The notes beneath the pieces were generated by a model. It searched no databases. It was given only the letters and a program-made list of their open reading frames with translations, and was not told the origin of the DNA. The position numbers and the translations under genes were made by a program. From the NCBI GenBank assembly GCA_024637295.1, contig JAGXFL010000008.1, positions 62,001-126,000 on the forward strand: a DNA stretch of 64,000 nt, written 5' to 3'. Origin of the DNA: Sulfuricurvum sp. (GTDB lineage Bacteria; Campylobacterota; Campylobacteria; Campylobacterales; Sulfurimonadaceae). Position 1 is the first letter of the stretch; each line of letters begins with the position of its first letter. Shown in pieces: positions 34,590-44,371 of this stretch.

Positions 34590-36236
34590 TTAAGTCAGCG
34601 GTACGAGTTCGCCTCGTTTGAGCCGCGCAATTTTTTCACGCATTTGACGTATTGCGTATGATTTCTGGTCGAATGATAGCGAATTTTCACTGGCAAGTTT
34701 TTTGAGTTCTCGGTTGTAATGGGCACTTAAGAAGGTCATAAGCTCGGCTCGCAAGCCCTCATCACCGTCAAACCCATGGATACGTTCATCCATCATGATC
34801 GCCATAAGCTGAGGGTCATCCGAACGGTTGCCAATGGCCGCGGTAAATTCGTTTGCGTGATACTGTAACAACGAGGCATCGAGATAGTCAAGTAATCCAT
34901 CGGTGATCTGCGGACGCTCTAGGATCGTTTTGATGAGACTAAGCTCCCACATGTCGTGATGGGAGAGTTGAGGGTTTTGAAGCGCTGTTTTGATTGATGA
35001 GGTGTTGGCAACACGTATGAGTGATGGGGATATTCCCAGTTGTGAAGCGATGAATGGACGGTACTCTTCTTGCATGAGGGGTGAGAGAGTCTTGATATAG
35101 CCTAAACACTCATTGAGAGCATTTTCTTTGACCCTCGGATCGCGTAGATCGTAGCTTGAACAGATCTCACTAATGACAAATTCGATAAAAGTAATGGGAC
35201 GATGCAGTAAGGTATTTAGCTCTTCAATAAGTCCTTCCTTGATCATGTCCGCAGGGTCTTTGCCCCCTTCAAAAAGGATGACACCCCCCTCAAATCCACT
35301 CATGCTTAAAAGCTTGGAAGCTTTGAGTGCGGCAGCACGTCCTGCTTTGTCCCCATCATAGGCGACGAGGACACGAGGTTCGCCTTTGCGCAACAGTGGT
35401 AAATGCTCTGCTGTGAGTGCCGTTCCCAGTGTCGCGACACTATGGGTGAACCCTGCTTGATGCAGCATCACGACATCAAGGTACCCTTCGGTGACGATGA
35501 TCTCTTTGTTCTTATAGATCGCGTCACGTGCGAGGGGATAGGCATAAAGCAAACGTGATTTATTAAAAATGGCACTTTGAGACGAATTGACGTATTTGGC
35601 GCTATGACCCGTGATGGTTCGTCCTCCAAAACCGACGATGGAACCGTTAGGGGCATGGATAGGAAATGTGATACGCTCGATAAAACGGGCAAATTCGCGG
35701 CCGCCGTCACTACCGATGGCTCCCTGCTCAACCGATTCTTTGATCGTGTAGCGGTGTTGTTTGAGAAAGTCCAGTGTTTGAGCTGATGAGGGGGCATAGC
35801 CGATACCAAAGCGTTCGATACTGGAAGCAAAAATTCCTCGCTCAGTAAGATAGGATTTGGCGGTTGGCTGTCCATCGAGGAGCTTTTGATACCATCCGCT
35901 AAGTTGATCAAGGAGATTGGAACGTTCGCGGCGCTCATTGTTATCGGTGTATTGAAGCGAATAGTTGACCGAAGATGCCAATTTTTCGATGGCCTCAGGA
36001 TAGTTAAGCTTTTCATATTCCATGACGAAGCTGATCGAATCACCCCCCACACCACATCCGAAACAGTGATATTTTTGACGGGAGGGGTTGACGGTAAAGC
36101 TGGGAGATTTCTCATCGTGAAACGGGCAGGGTGCTTTGAAGTTTGCACCTGCGCGTTTTAGCTCAATATAAGAGCCTACGACATCGACAATGTCAAGACG
36201 GGCTTTGAGCCCTTCGATGGAATCAGTGGTTATCAT
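34590..36236 (-). CDS. dnaG: DNA primase DnaG
   Basis: DnaG makes RNA primers at the replication fork. The 548-residue protein has the N-terminal CHC2 zinc finger (Cys37, His40, Cys58, Cys61 around CPFHDEKSPSF and YHCFGCG) and the RNA polymerase core with TOPRIM domain (about 245-330; IVTEGYLDVVMLHQAGF, LVAYDGDKAGRAAALKA). A helical DnaB-interacting C terminus follows. Length is typical for Campylobacterota. No strong ribosome binding site is seen before the ATG. Confidence 0.96.
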   Translation of the reverse strand: MITTDSIEGLKARLDIVDVVGSYIELKRAGANFKAPCPFHDEKSPSFTVNPSRQKYHCFGCGVGGDSISFVMEYEKLNYPEAIEKLASSVNYSLQYTDNNERRERSNLLDQLSGWYQKLLDGQPTAKSYLTERGIFASSIERFGIGYAPSSAQTLDFLKQHRYTIKESVEQGAIGSDGGREFARFIERITFPIHAPNGSIVGFGGRTITGHSAKYVNSSQSAIFNKSRLLYAYPLARDAIYKNKEIIVTEGYLDVVMLHQAGFTHSVATLGTALTAEHLPLLRKGEPRVLVAYDGDKAGRAAALKASKLLSMSGFEGGVILFEGGKDPADMIKEGLIEELNTLLHRPITFIEFVISEICSSYDLRDPRVKENALNECLGYIKTLSPLMQEEYRPFIASQLGISPSLIRVANTSSIKTALQNPQLSHHDMWELSLIKTILERPQITDGLLDYLDASLLQYHANEFTAAIGNRSDDPQLMAIMMDERIHGFDGDEGLRAELMTFLSAHYNRELKKLASENSLSFDQKSYAIRQMREKIARLKRGELVPLT

Positions 36237-36251
36237 AAGCGTGATTTTAGC

Positions 36252-37916
36252 TTAATGTGTCTTGAATTGTCCTAGTTGGTGATGAAGACTCTCTGCGGAG
36301 TCGGCAATCGCTTTTGCAATGCCTGAGAGATTTTCTACCGAAGATTCATTGAGATTGGCGATAGAGTTAAGCGATTCGATTTGCCCCAGCATAGAGTTGA
36401 TATGCTCTGCAATGAACTTAGAGTTTTCAACGCTTTGGGTCGTGAGTTGGGCTGTTTTTTCCATTGCTGACACGGTTTCATTGATATTGCTATTAACTTT
36501 ATCCGAAATAGCAGTGACATTGCCCATGGCATCAATATTTTGGCGCATCTGTTCGGTCGCATCCGAGATGTTTTGAACGATAACATTGATGGTAGCATTG
36601 ATTTCCACGAGGCTTTTTTGAGTACGTTCGGCAAGTTTTCGTACTTCATCGGCAACGACGGCAAAACCGCGACCGTGTTCCCCAGCACGGGCAGCTTCAA
36701 TCGCGGCATTGAGGGCGAGTAGATTGGTCTGATCGGCAATGTCGCCGATGACTTGGAGAATGCTTTTGACTTGAGAGGCTTCGGTATTGAGATGCTCCAT
36801 TTTTTGACTTAACTCTTCTTCCAGCTCGGCACTGTGATTAATAGTCGAAAGGAGTGCTTCGATCTCTTGGCGTCCGTTGCGTAATTGTAAAAAGGCATAA
36901 TCCATATTTTCCTGCGTATCGGCAAAATCACGAACCCCTTGCTCTACGATGACCTGAATAGAACGGGCATTATCGGTAGAAGTGGCGGCGATAGCGTTTT
37001 CGGTATGAACGCGCTGCTTGATTTCCTCAGACAAGATTCCTAGGCTTTGAGCTGCAGAGAGATTGGCGGTTGCGATTTGTTTGGAATGCCCAGTGGATCT
37101 TTCAATAGCACTTAAAAATTGACCTAGGGAATTGGCCATAGTACCGGTTTCATCTCGGCTAACAACGCAAAAAGATTTGGTGAGATCGAAAAGATCGCTG
37201 CTGAGTTTATGGGTGAGACTGGTGACGGGTTTAGTGACTTGAGATATGAGCAACCCAATGTTAAGGGCAGATATCGCAATTCCAATAGAGGCAACGATGA
37301 TGTTTTTGAGAATTAGATCGTGTAATGTTATGGTCGGATTTTCATACAGTAAGATGACATTTAAAAGAACCAGTAGGGTGCTGTTTCCAATGATTGTGGT
37401 AAACAAAGAGAGGAGCATCTTTTTACCAAAAGAGATGAAAGGATAGCGGGCACTTAAGGGGATAGTATTGGTCCATAATTCTAATTTTTGAACAAAGAGG
37501 ATAAAAACCGGGATGATAAATAAAAAAAGCAGCGGCAAAACAGCTAATTCTGCCAAAAGAAAATGTTCCAGATTCATAAACGGTTTCCCCCAAAGGACGA
37601 CAGCAGGACCGAAGAGGTTATAGGCCATCTGTCCACCTAAAAAATAGTAGGGAAGTTTTCCTATAAGCTGTGTGGCATCTTCATTTTTGTCATTTTGGTG
37701 CAGAAGTTCATTCAATACGGTTAATTTGTTTGAAAATCCAACGAGCATTGCAGCGGTTGCGATGATCATGTAGCCTAGCATCGACCATGAAAATACAATC
37801 TGTATCAGCTCATCCACAGTAAATAGTGAAGAGTAGGAGAGTAAAAACAGCCATCCCATGGGAGGAATCATCATCCCAGTAAATACTAGCCACATTAACG
37901 ATTTTTTAGGTGACAT
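36252..37916 (-). CDS. Methyl-accepting chemotaxis protein with multi-spanning N terminus
   Basis: The 554-residue chemoreceptor lacks the usual large periplasmic sensor. Its first 225 residues instead contain six or so membrane segments, with a short HAMP-like region (about 225-280) after the last. The cytoplasmic signalling domain has the canonical hairpin tip ([20 protein letters not shown], then [20 protein letters not shown]) that contacts CheA and CheW. A membrane-embedded input suggests sensing of a lipophilic ligand, membrane energy state or a partner protein (inference). It lies 15 nt upstream of dnaG on the same strand. Confidence 0.88.
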   Translation of the reverse strand: MSPKKSLMWLVFTGMMIPPMGWLFLLSYSSLFTVDELIQIVFSWSMLGYMIIATAAMLVGFSNKLTVLNELLHQNDKNEDATQLIGKLPYYFLGGQMAYNLFGPAVVLWGKPFMNLEHFLLAELAVLPLLFLFIIPVFILFVQKLELWTNTIPLSARYPFISFGKKMLLSLFTTIIGNSTLLVLLNVILLYENPTITLHDLILKNIIVASIGIAISALNIGLLISQVTKPVTSLTHKLSSDLFDLTKSFCVVSRDETGTMANSLGQFLSAIERSTGHSKQIATANLSAAQSLGILSEEIKQRVHTENAIAATSTDNARSIQVIVEQGVRDFADTQENMDYAFLQLRNGRQEIEALLSTINHSAELEEELSQKMEHLNTEASQVKSILQVIGDIADQTNLLALNAAIEAARAGEHGRGFAVVADEVRKLAERTQKSLVEINATINVIVQNISDATEQMRQNIDAMGNVTAISDKVNSNINETVSAMEKTAQLTTQSVENSKFIAEHINSMLGQIESLNSIANLNESSVENLSGIAKAIADSAESLHHQLGQFKTH

Positions 37917-37986
37917 TCAAATTCCTTATAACCAAGTCTCTCATCATAATATCCTCTTTCACGGCTTAAAATTGGTTTAATTATGG

Positions 37987-37992
37987 TATGAT
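37987..37992 (+). promoter_or_regulatory. Candidate -10 box for rpsU
   Basis: TATGAT preceded by TTGGTTT about 15 nt upstream, 41 nt before the rpsU ATG. The match is approximate. Confidence 0.35.
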
Positions 37993-38032
37993 TACGGTTC
38001 GAAAATTTTAAATAGAAAGTGGGTGATTGTAG

Positions 38033-38245
38033 ATGCCTGGAATTATCTTACGCCAAGATGATAATTTTGATGCTGCATACCGTCGTTTCAAGAAGCAAAC
38101 AGATCGTAATCTGGTTGTTACTGAAGCTCGTGCTCGTCGTAACCACGTTACAGAGACCGAAAAACGCAAACAGTTCAAAATCAGCGCTCGCAAAAAGATG
38201 TTAAAACGTCTCTATATGATGCGACGTTACGAATCTCGCCTGTAA
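38033..38245 (+). CDS. rpsU: Small ribosomal subunit protein bS21
   Basis: The 70-residue basic protein starts [20 protein letters not shown] and ends MRRYESRL, the clear S21 pattern. It binds near the anti-Shine-Dalgarno region of 16S rRNA and helps start translation. The gene stands alone, followed directly by a hairpin terminator. Confidence 0.95.
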   Translation: MPGIILRQDDNFDAAYRRFKKQTDRNLVVTEARARRNHVTETEKRKQFKISARKKMLKRLYMMRRYESRL

Positions 38246-38249
38246 TTTC

Positions 38250-38267
38250 AAAGTGCTTCGGCACTTT
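38250..38267 (+). terminator. Hairpin terminator after rpsU
   Basis: AAAGTGC-TTCG-GCACTTT: a perfect 7-bp stem closed by a stable TTCG tetraloop 5 nt after the rpsU stop. The following GGTTACACCTTT is only weakly T-rich. Confidence 0.65.
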
Positions 38268-38305
38268 GGTTACACCTTTAAACTAACCCTTCCAATTTAC
38301 CCTTT

Positions 38306-38339
38306 TGTAACAAACCCCTTACAAACCCTGTGATACAAT
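38306..38339 (+). promoter_or_regulatory. purT promoter with Pho-box-like spacing (weak)
   Basis: TGTAACA (38306-38312), four bases, CCTTACA, ten bases, TACAAT (38334-38339). The -10 is convincing and sits 33 nt before the ATG. The first 7-mer matches the Pho-like repeats upstream of pstS and the porin; the second matches poorly. Confidence 0.35.
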
Positions 38340-38372
38340 TGCGCTAACTAAATTTTACGCAAGGCTACTCTT

Positions 38373-39536
38373 ATGCTCTTTAGCGCACCTCTTAAAACAA
38401 ACTCCAAAAAAATAATGCTGTTGGGTTCTGGCGAACTCGGTAAAGAAGTTGCTATCGAGGCACAACGTCTAGGGATCGAAGTCATTGCCGTGGATCGTTA
38501 TGAATTTGCTCCGGCACATCTTGTCAGTAATCGTTCGTATGTGATTAATATGCAAGACAAAGAGGCTGTTTTAGAGATTATCCGTCTCGAAAAACCGGAT
38601 TATATCCTCCCAGAGATCGAAGCGATCAGTATTGATGCCTTGTTTGCGGCTGAAGCAGAAGGTTTTTGTGTCATCCCTAATGCTGAAGCGGTCAACAAGA
38701 CGATGAACCGTAAAAATATCCGCCGTTTTGCTGCGGAAGAACTGGGGCTGAAAACAAGCCGTTACCATTTTGTGTGCACGTATGAAGATATGTGTTATGC
38801 AGCAGAAGATGTCGGATTTCCGTGTGTGATCAAGCCGGTCATGAGTTCATCGGGTCATGGTCAAAGCATCGCTAGAACCCCTTTTGATTTGGAAAACTCA
38901 TGGGAAATTGCGAAAGAAGCGCGTGGTGATGCGAGCGAATTGATCGTGGAAGAGTTTATCCGATTTGATTACGAGATCACATTGCTCACAGCACGCAATG
39001 GCAATGAAACGGTATTTTGTGAACCGATCGGGCACATCCAAAAAGAGGGTGACTATATCTACAGCTGGCAGCCTATGGAGATGTCGAAAAAGGCGCTCAA
39101 ACGATCCCAGAAGATTGCCAAAGAGATCACGGACGGATTAGGCGGTAAAGGACTGTTTGGTGTTGAACTGTTTGTCAAAGGAGATGAGGTCTATTTTAGT
39201 GAAGTAAGCCCACGTCCACACGATACGGGGATGGTAACGCTTATCACCCAAAGCCAAAGTGAGTTCGCGCTACACGTTCGTGCTGTACTTGGACTGCCTC
39301 TTGGATTTACGTTCTACGGTGACGGTGCCAGTGCGGCATTTAAGTCAACGGTTGAATCCCATACTCCTGTGATCGATGTGGATGATGCATTGTTCGATGA
39401 TAAGACGTATGTGCGTGTTTTTGGGAAGCCTGAAGCCCATATCGGGCGACGAATGGCCGTAGTATTGGTCTTTGATAAAGTAAATAAAGCTCTCAAAAAA
39501 GCGAAAAAATTGATCAAAGGGATCAAGGACGCATGA
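38373..39536 (+). CDS. purT: Formate-dependent phosphoribosylglycinamide formyltransferase PurT
   Basis: PurT makes formyl-GAR from GAR, formate and ATP in purine synthesis, using no folate. The 387-residue ATP-grasp enzyme shows the N-terminal [20 protein letters not shown], the [16 protein letters not shown] region, the LPEIEAI loop, the ATP-grasp core ([15 protein letters not shown]) and the C-terminal [18 protein letters not shown]. Length and motif order are those of PurT and not PurK. The downstream dehydrogenase overlaps by ATGA. Confidence 0.96.
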   Translation: MLFSAPLKTNSKKIMLLGSGELGKEVAIEAQRLGIEVIAVDRYEFAPAHLVSNRSYVINMQDKEAVLEIIRLEKPDYILPEIEAISIDALFAAEAEGFCVIPNAEAVNKTMNRKNIRRFAAEELGLKTSRYHFVCTYEDMCYAAEDVGFPCVIKPVMSSSGHGQSIARTPFDLENSWEIAKEARGDASELIVEEFIRFDYEITLLTARNGNETVFCEPIGHIQKEGDYIYSWQPMEMSKKALKRSQKIAKEITDGLGGKGLFGVELFVKGDEVYFSEVSPRPHDTGMVTLITQSQSEFALHVRAVLGLPLGFTFYGDGASAAFKSTVESHTPVIDVDDALFDDKTYVRVFGKPEAHIGRRMAVVLVFDKVNKALKKAKKLIKGIKDA

Positions 39537-40471
39537 ACATTGTCCTATTAGACACGCTCACATTTGGAGATACTTCTCTAAAGTTATTTAATACATTAGG
39601 AAGAGTTAGTACCTATACGACTACAACTGCACAAGAAGTAGCACAACGTGTTGCGGATGCAGAGGTCATTGTTACTAACAAAGTCGTTATTAACGCTGAG
39701 GTCATGCACGAAGCTCCTAACCTAAAGCTCATTTGTGTTGCGGCTACGGGGATGAACAATATCGATCATGACGCAGCAGCTCGCTGCGGGATTGCCGTCA
39801 AAAACGTGGCAGGCTATTCGACCGATGCCGTAGTGCAACATACGTTTTCGATGCTCTTTTATCTCATGGGGCATTCGCGCTATTACGATGAGTATGTCAA
39901 AAGCGGTCAATGGCAAAACGAAGCCGTATTTACCCATATCGGCCCCTCGTTTAGTGAACTGCGCGGAAAAACATGGGGAATCATCGGTTTGGGTGAGATT
40001 GGGCGCGGTGTGGCAACTGTCGCAAAAGCATTTGGCGCACACGTGTGTTATTACTCCACTTCGGGAAAAAACGAAAATAGCGAGTTTGAAAAGACAACGT
40101 TGAGCCGTTTGATAGAGAACAGCGATATTATTTCCATTCACGCTCCGTTGAACCCATCGACACAGAATCTGATCTCCCATTCGGAACTGTTACAGATGAA
40201 AGACGGTGCGGTATTGCTCAATCTGGGTCGCGGAGGTATCGTGGATGAAGATGCCCTTTCGGTCATCATCGACGTTAAGCCTATTTATGTCGGTTTGGAT
40301 GTGTTAGTCAAAGAACCGATGAAGAGATCACACCCTCTCTTGGCAGTAAAGCATCCTGAACGTCTTTATATCACTCCGCATATCGCATGGACGTCACGTG
40401 AGGCGAGAGAGCGCCTCATTGCTGCTACGGTAGAAAATATTAAAACATTTGTAACAGCGTCGGCAAAATAA
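39533..40471 (+). CDS. D-2-hydroxyacid dehydrogenase family protein
   Basis: The 312-residue NAD-dependent oxidoreductase has the Rossmann motif [20 protein letters not shown] (about 144-163), [26 protein letters not shown] with the conserved Arg, and the catalytic His in TPHIAWTS (about 284-291). Glycerate or hydroxypyruvate dehydrogenase (HprA-like) is a reasonable guess but the substrate is not fixed by sequence. Its start overlaps purT by 4 nt. Its 3' end overlaps the convergent AEC gene by 32 nt. Confidence 0.85.
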   Translation: MNIVLLDTLTFGDTSLKLFNTLGRVSTYTTTTAQEVAQRVADAEVIVTNKVVINAEVMHEAPNLKLICVAATGMNNIDHDAAARCGIAVKNVAGYSTDAVVQHTFSMLFYLMGHSRYYDEYVKSGQWQNEAVFTHIGPSFSELRGKTWGIIGLGEIGRGVATVAKAFGAHVCYYSTSGKNENSEFEKTTLSRLIENSDIISIHAPLNPSTQNLISHSELLQMKDGAVLLNLGRGGIVDEDALSVIIDVKPIYVGLDVLVKEPMKRSHPLLAVKHPERLYITPHIAWTSREARERLIAATVENIKTFVTASAK

Positions 40472-41345
40472 ACGCTATTCCCAAAAATAGCACCGATGTG
40501 ACAAACACTTCTGCCGTTACGGTACGGGGTGAACAGTTGTATAGCGAGGCCAGATTAACATTGGCCACTGCAAGCGGAACCATCAGTTCCAAAAATACCA
40601 TCCCTTTGACGGAACTCTCCATCTCTATTTGTCCTAAGACAATCCATGCAATCATCGGAATGAGGATGAATTTTGTCCCGCTAACCCACAGTGAGAGTTT
40701 CGCATTGATTTCCCCTAATTTGATCCCATAAAGATAGATCCCAAACAGCACCAACTGCATCGTCATAGACGCATAGGCTCCCATCATGAGGGTTTTATCA
40801 ACAGCATCACTGGGATGATACCCGATGAGGTTAAGGGCAATAGCCCCCATCGCCGCCCAAAGTACGGGAAGTTTGACGATGTTAAGGAGTGAATCGCGCA
40901 CGCTAAATTCACCGCGTGAATAATAAAAGACACCAATCGTGTAGACGACAAATACATTGACGAGATTGATAAGGGTCAAATACGGGACACTTTGTTCCCC
41001 AAACAGAGCAATACCCAGTGGAATTCCCAAATTTCCCGTGTTACCGATGAGTGCCGCAACGGTGGCGATGGAGCGCTCTTTGGTATCACGAAACAGCAGT
41101 TTGGACAGCGGTATCATCAGCAGTAAAGCCATCAGGGTGATAGCAAGATAGATAGAGGGCGCGAGCAAGAGATTGGTATCGATGGGCCGTTTTAATAATC
41201 CCCAAAAGGTGAGAAAGATTTGTAAAAAATAGATACTCAGCAGGGTTATGGTGCGATCGTCAATCTTGTCTTTGAAGCTGTATTTGGCACCAAAACCGAC
41301 GGCAATAAAGAGATAGATACCGATAATTGAGAATAAGGTTTGCAT
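40440..41345 (-). CDS. AEC (auxin efflux carrier) family transporter
   Basis: The 301-residue inner-membrane protein has about ten membrane segments in two halves, with the broken-helix signature GNTGNLGIPLGIALFG (about 102-117) in the first half and PLAVANVNLASLYN in the second. Bacterial members move small carboxylates such as malate or malonate; the substrate here is unknown. The 3' end overlaps the convergent dehydrogenase gene by 32 bp. Confidence 0.82.
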   Translation of the reverse strand: MQTLFSIIGIYLFIAVGFGAKYSFKDKIDDRTITLLSIYFLQIFLTFWGLLKRPIDTNLLLAPSIYLAITLMALLLMIPLSKLLFRDTKERSIATVAALIGNTGNLGIPLGIALFGEQSVPYLTLINLVNVFVVYTIGVFYYSRGEFSVRDSLLNIVKLPVLWAAMGAIALNLIGYHPSDAVDKTLMMGAYASMTMQLVLFGIYLYGIKLGEINAKLSLWVSGTKFILIPMIAWIVLGQIEMESSVKGMVFLELMVPLAVANVNLASLYNCSPRTVTAEVFVTSVLFLGIAFILPTLLQMF

Positions 41346-41435
41346 TGAAAGTATTGTAGCAAAAATTAGTCTTCATTTTTGAGTGAACGCTAAAACCCAT
41401 TTCGCTACAATCATCCCATTCAAGGAGTCTTTATT

Positions 41436-43037
41436 ATGGCTAAAGTATTAATAATCGGCGGTGGCGGTGCGGGATTGGTGAGTGCACTGTCGGCGCATGA
41501 GGCGGGTGCACAGGTCATTGTTATGACCAAAACGCTTCCGACACGTTCTCAAACCTCGATGGCGCAAGGGGGGATGAATGCGGTTTTGGGAGAAGACGAT
41601 TCGATTGCGAATCACATTGCCGATACACTGAAATCCAGCGCGGGATTGGGAAATGAATCGCGAATCGCATTTTTGTGTGAGAATGCTCCCGATGCCGTAC
41701 GCTGGTGCAACACTCTTGGGTTACCGTTTAGTCGTGATGAATTGGGGGAGATTGCCCGTAGACGTTTGGGCGGTGCCAGTGCACCAAGAGCGTGTTACGC
41801 ACAAGACTACACGGGACTGAAACTGCTTCATACGCTATACGATCAGTGCCTCAAAGCAGGCATCACGTTTATGAACGAGCGATTTTTGCTCAATGTGATT
41901 GTGGATGAAGAGAATAACCGTGTATTGGGAGCGACGTGTTTGAATATCCCTACGGGCGAGGTTGAGGAGATACGTGCCGATGCTGTGATAATGGCTACGG
42001 GCGGATACGGTGCGCTGTATGGAAAGCACTCGACAAATTCCGTAGGCAGTACGGGTGATGGGATCGCTGCTGCGATACGTGCGGGTGCACGACTGGCTGA
42101 TTTGGAGTTTATTCAGTTTCATCCCACAGCTCTCAAAAGTTCTTCGATTCTGATCTCTGAGAGCGCTCGTGGTGCGGGAGGGTATTTGGTCGATGAACAG
42201 GGAGACCGTTTTACGGATGAATTAGCCCCCCGTGATGTGGTGGCGCGCGCGATACATGATGAGATTTCCAAAAGCGGCGGTGTTTATTTAGATATCCGTC
42301 ATTTGGGAGAAGCGTTTATTAATCATGAATTGCCACAAGAACGTAAACTGGCTCAGATTTATGAGGGAATTGATCCCGTGCATGATCTCATCCCGATCAA
42401 ACCTGCGGCTCACTACAGCATGGGGGGAATTGAGGTCAATGAGGAATGTATGACCCGCGTCAACGGTTTATTTGCAGTGGGTGAGTGTGCCAATCACAAG
42501 ACACACGGGGCAAATCGTTTGGGGGGTAACTCTTTGTTGGAACTGGTCGTCTTCGGACGTCATTGCGGAAAATCTGCGGCGGAGTTTGGGGTCAAAAGTC
42601 CTGCTTCAGAATTGGAAAATACGCAACTTGCCAAAGACATTAATTTTATCCGCGATATTATGGGTTTTAGCAACAGGATCGATTTCTATGAAAAACAGGA
42701 GACGCTAGCCAATATCTTCTATAACAACGTGGGCTTGGTGCGTGAGGAGATGGGACTCAAAACCGTGTTAGAAGCAATTTCTCATATGCAAAAAGAGCTC
42801 CCTTTTATGGGTCCAAAAGACAAGTCTAAGATATGCAACACCAACCTAGTGGAATTTATCGAGTTTGGCAATAAAATTGAACTTTCAGAGATTATCGTCA
42901 TCTCTGCGATCAATCGAAGCGAGAGCCGAGGAGCACATTATCGCAGTGATATCCCTACACGAAACGATGTCATGTTTGGGGCGCATACAATTACATGGAG
43001 AGAAGGAGGGATATTATGTGCAGATTTTATGGAATAA
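41436..43037 (+). CDS. sdhA: Succinate dehydrogenase/fumarate reductase flavoprotein subunit
   Basis: This subunit carries FAD and interconverts succinate and fumarate. The 533-residue protein has the FAD-binding start VLIIGGGGAGLVSALSAHEA and QTSMAQGGMNAVLG with a nearby His that may hold FAD. The fold motifs ATGGYGALYGKHSTNSVGST, FIQFHPT and active-site SESARGAGGYLVDEQGDRF (catalytic Arg) follow, then HYSMGGI and GANRLGGNSLLELVVFG. No twin-arginine signal is present, so it acts in the cytoplasm, unlike Wolinella MfrA-type periplasmic enzymes. NadB was considered, but the adjacent iron-sulfur subunit rules it out. Its last 22 nt overlap a small acidic ORF. Confidence 0.88.
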   Translation: MAKVLIIGGGGAGLVSALSAHEAGAQVIVMTKTLPTRSQTSMAQGGMNAVLGEDDSIANHIADTLKSSAGLGNESRIAFLCENAPDAVRWCNTLGLPFSRDELGEIARRRLGGASAPRACYAQDYTGLKLLHTLYDQCLKAGITFMNERFLLNVIVDEENNRVLGATCLNIPTGEVEEIRADAVIMATGGYGALYGKHSTNSVGSTGDGIAAAIRAGARLADLEFIQFHPTALKSSSILISESARGAGGYLVDEQGDRFTDELAPRDVVARAIHDEISKSGGVYLDIRHLGEAFINHELPQERKLAQIYEGIDPVHDLIPIKPAAHYSMGGIEVNEECMTRVNGLFAVGECANHKTHGANRLGGNSLLELVVFGRHCGKSAAEFGVKSPASELENTQLAKDINFIRDIMGFSNRIDFYEKQETLANIFYNNVGLVREEMGLKTVLEAISHMQKELPFMGPKDKSKICNTNLVEFIEFGNKIELSEIIVISAINRSESRGAHYRSDIPTRNDVMFGAHTITWREGGILCADFME

Positions 43038-43111
43038 ATACGATTATTGAGAATGAGGATGATGACGATTTTTATGACGACGAAGATGAAGAAAGAGAGT
43101 GGTGTGACTGA
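43016..43111 (+). CDS. 31-residue acidic ORF between sdhA and sdhB (candidate)
   Basis: The frame starts at ATG 43016 with an excellent ribosome binding site (AGGAGGG, 5-6 nt upstream) inside the sdhA 3' end, and stops at TGA 43109-43111, overlapping the sdhB start as TGATG. The product is MCRFYGINTIIEN followed by about 15 mostly Asp/Glu residues and EREWCD: very acidic, with one Cys near each end. sdhB itself lacks a comparable site, so the ORF may be a coupling leader, a small subunit or assembly factor. Too short for family assignment. Confidence 0.55.
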   Translation: MCRFYGINTIIENEDDDDFYDDEDEEREWCD

Positions 43112-43812
43112 TGAAAGTTTTAGTAAAGCGCAGCCATAACGACGAAGTTCAAGGGTATGAGGTTGATTTTGAAAACGTCACGTTACTGACCGTTCTCAAT
43201 CACGTCAAAACCAAAATTGATTCAACGCTCACCTTTTCTCAAGGATGCCGCAGCGGTGTCTGCGGAAGCTGTGCTGTTCGTGTTAACGGGCGCGAAGTAC
43301 TGATGTGTGAATACAAGCCCAATGATGGTGATCTCGTAGAACCGATGCACAATGCAAGCGTTGTCCGCGATTTGGTAGTGGAAAGTTCTGCTGTCGAGCA
43401 TTTTAGCCGTATGGCAAATACGTGGAGTGAAGCGTCACGAGAGGGTAATGTTAGTGAAGAAGATATGCACAGGATTGAAACACAAAGCGATTGTATTTTG
43501 TGTACAGCGTGTTACAGTGCCTGTCCTGTCTACGCAGTAAATCCAAATTTTATCGGCCCCTTTGCACTCACACGTGTTTGGCGCTACGTGAGTGATCCTC
43601 GCCAAACCAAGAGTGATGCGAAAATAGCGGCAATACAGACAAACGGTATCTGGGACTGTACGCTGTGCGGCGAGTGTGTCCCTGTTTGTCCGCAAGGGAT
43701 CGCTCCCAAACAAGACATCACGATGCTGCGGAGCAAAAGTGCCATGCTGGGATATAACGACCCTAATATGAGCTTTGTAGGAGGGTTGGATTTCGGTGCT
43801 CCTATGTTTTAA
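43111..43812 (+). CDS. sdhB: Succinate dehydrogenase/fumarate reductase iron-sulfur subunit
   Basis: This 233-residue subunit passes electrons between the flavoprotein and the membrane quinone side. It has the plant-type [2Fe-2S] motif CRSGVCGSCAVRVNG (about 47-61) and two C-terminal ferredoxin-type Cys clusters, CILCTACYSACPVY (about 129-142) and CTLCGECVPVCPQG (about 189-202), for the [4Fe-4S] and [3Fe-4S]-type centres. The start overlaps the acidic mini-ORF stop (TGATG). No membrane-anchor subunit gene follows; the next gene is yajQ. Confidence 0.92.
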   Translation: MKVLVKRSHNDEVQGYEVDFENVTLLTVLNHVKTKIDSTLTFSQGCRSGVCGSCAVRVNGREVLMCEYKPNDGDLVEPMHNASVVRDLVVESSAVEHFSRMANTWSEASREGNVSEEDMHRIETQSDCILCTACYSACPVYAVNPNFIGPFALTRVWRYVSDPRQTKSDAKIAAIQTNGIWDCTLCGECVPVCPQGIAPKQDITMLRSKSAMLGYNDPNMSFVGGLDFGAPMF

Positions 43813-43861
43813 TTTGTAGTTTATGTTATACTAACTGTTAGAAAAATGTTAGGAATAGATT

Positions 43862-44359
43862 ATGGCATCTGAACACTCGCTCGATATATCCGCAAAAATT
43901 GATTTACAGGCGTTTAAAGACGCGATGGCCCAATCGGAAAAAGAGGTCATCGGACGTTACGATTTCAAAGGTGTCACATATGAGATCAACTACCGTGAAA
44001 AAGAAAAGCAACTTATTTTAGTAGCATCAAGTGATAATAAACTCGATGCCCTCAAAGACATCGTTATCGGTAAACTCATTAAGCGAGGTCTCTCTTCTAA
44101 AGCACTTGAAGAGCTTAAAACCGAAGACGCAAGTGGTGGAACACGAAAAGCCACGTATAAAATCGTTGACAGTATTGAGTCCAAAGAGGCAAAAAAAATC
44201 ATTGCTGAAATCAAAAATCTAAAGACCAAAGCCTCTGCTGTCATTGAGGGGGACTATATCCGCGTAAAATCCAAACAAATCGATGAACTTCAAAAGATTA
44301 TGGGACATATTAAGGCAATGGAATGGGACGCTCCTTTAGTGTTTGAGAACTTCCGATAA
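43862..44359 (+). CDS. yajQ: YajQ-family nucleotide-binding protein
   Basis: The 165-residue protein begins SEHSLDISAKIDLQAFKDAM and contains GRYDFKGVTYEINY, the hallmarks of the YajQ/DUF520 family of two ferredoxin-like domains. Members bind nucleotides or tRNA, and the Xanthomonas homologue binds c-di-GMP. Two HD-GYP genes follow, consistent with a c-di-GMP link here, though that is inference. The length is standard. Confidence 0.93.
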   Translation: MASEHSLDISAKIDLQAFKDAMAQSEKEVIGRYDFKGVTYEINYREKEKQLILVASSDNKLDALKDIVIGKLIKRGLSSKALEELKTEDASGGTRKATYKIVDSIESKEAKKIIAEIKNLKTKASAVIEGDYIRVKSKQIDELQKIMGHIKAMEWDAPLVFENFR

Positions 44360-44371
44360 AAGGAATCCTGG

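Noticed and set aside
41436-43037. L-aspartate oxidase NadB for the flavoprotein
   Set aside because: The same superfamily, but the gene is directly followed by an iron-sulfur subunit with the three SDH/FRD cluster motifs.
43812-43862. Expected membrane anchor gene sdhC or sdhE after sdhB
   Set aside because: The 49-bp gap to yajQ holds no gene.
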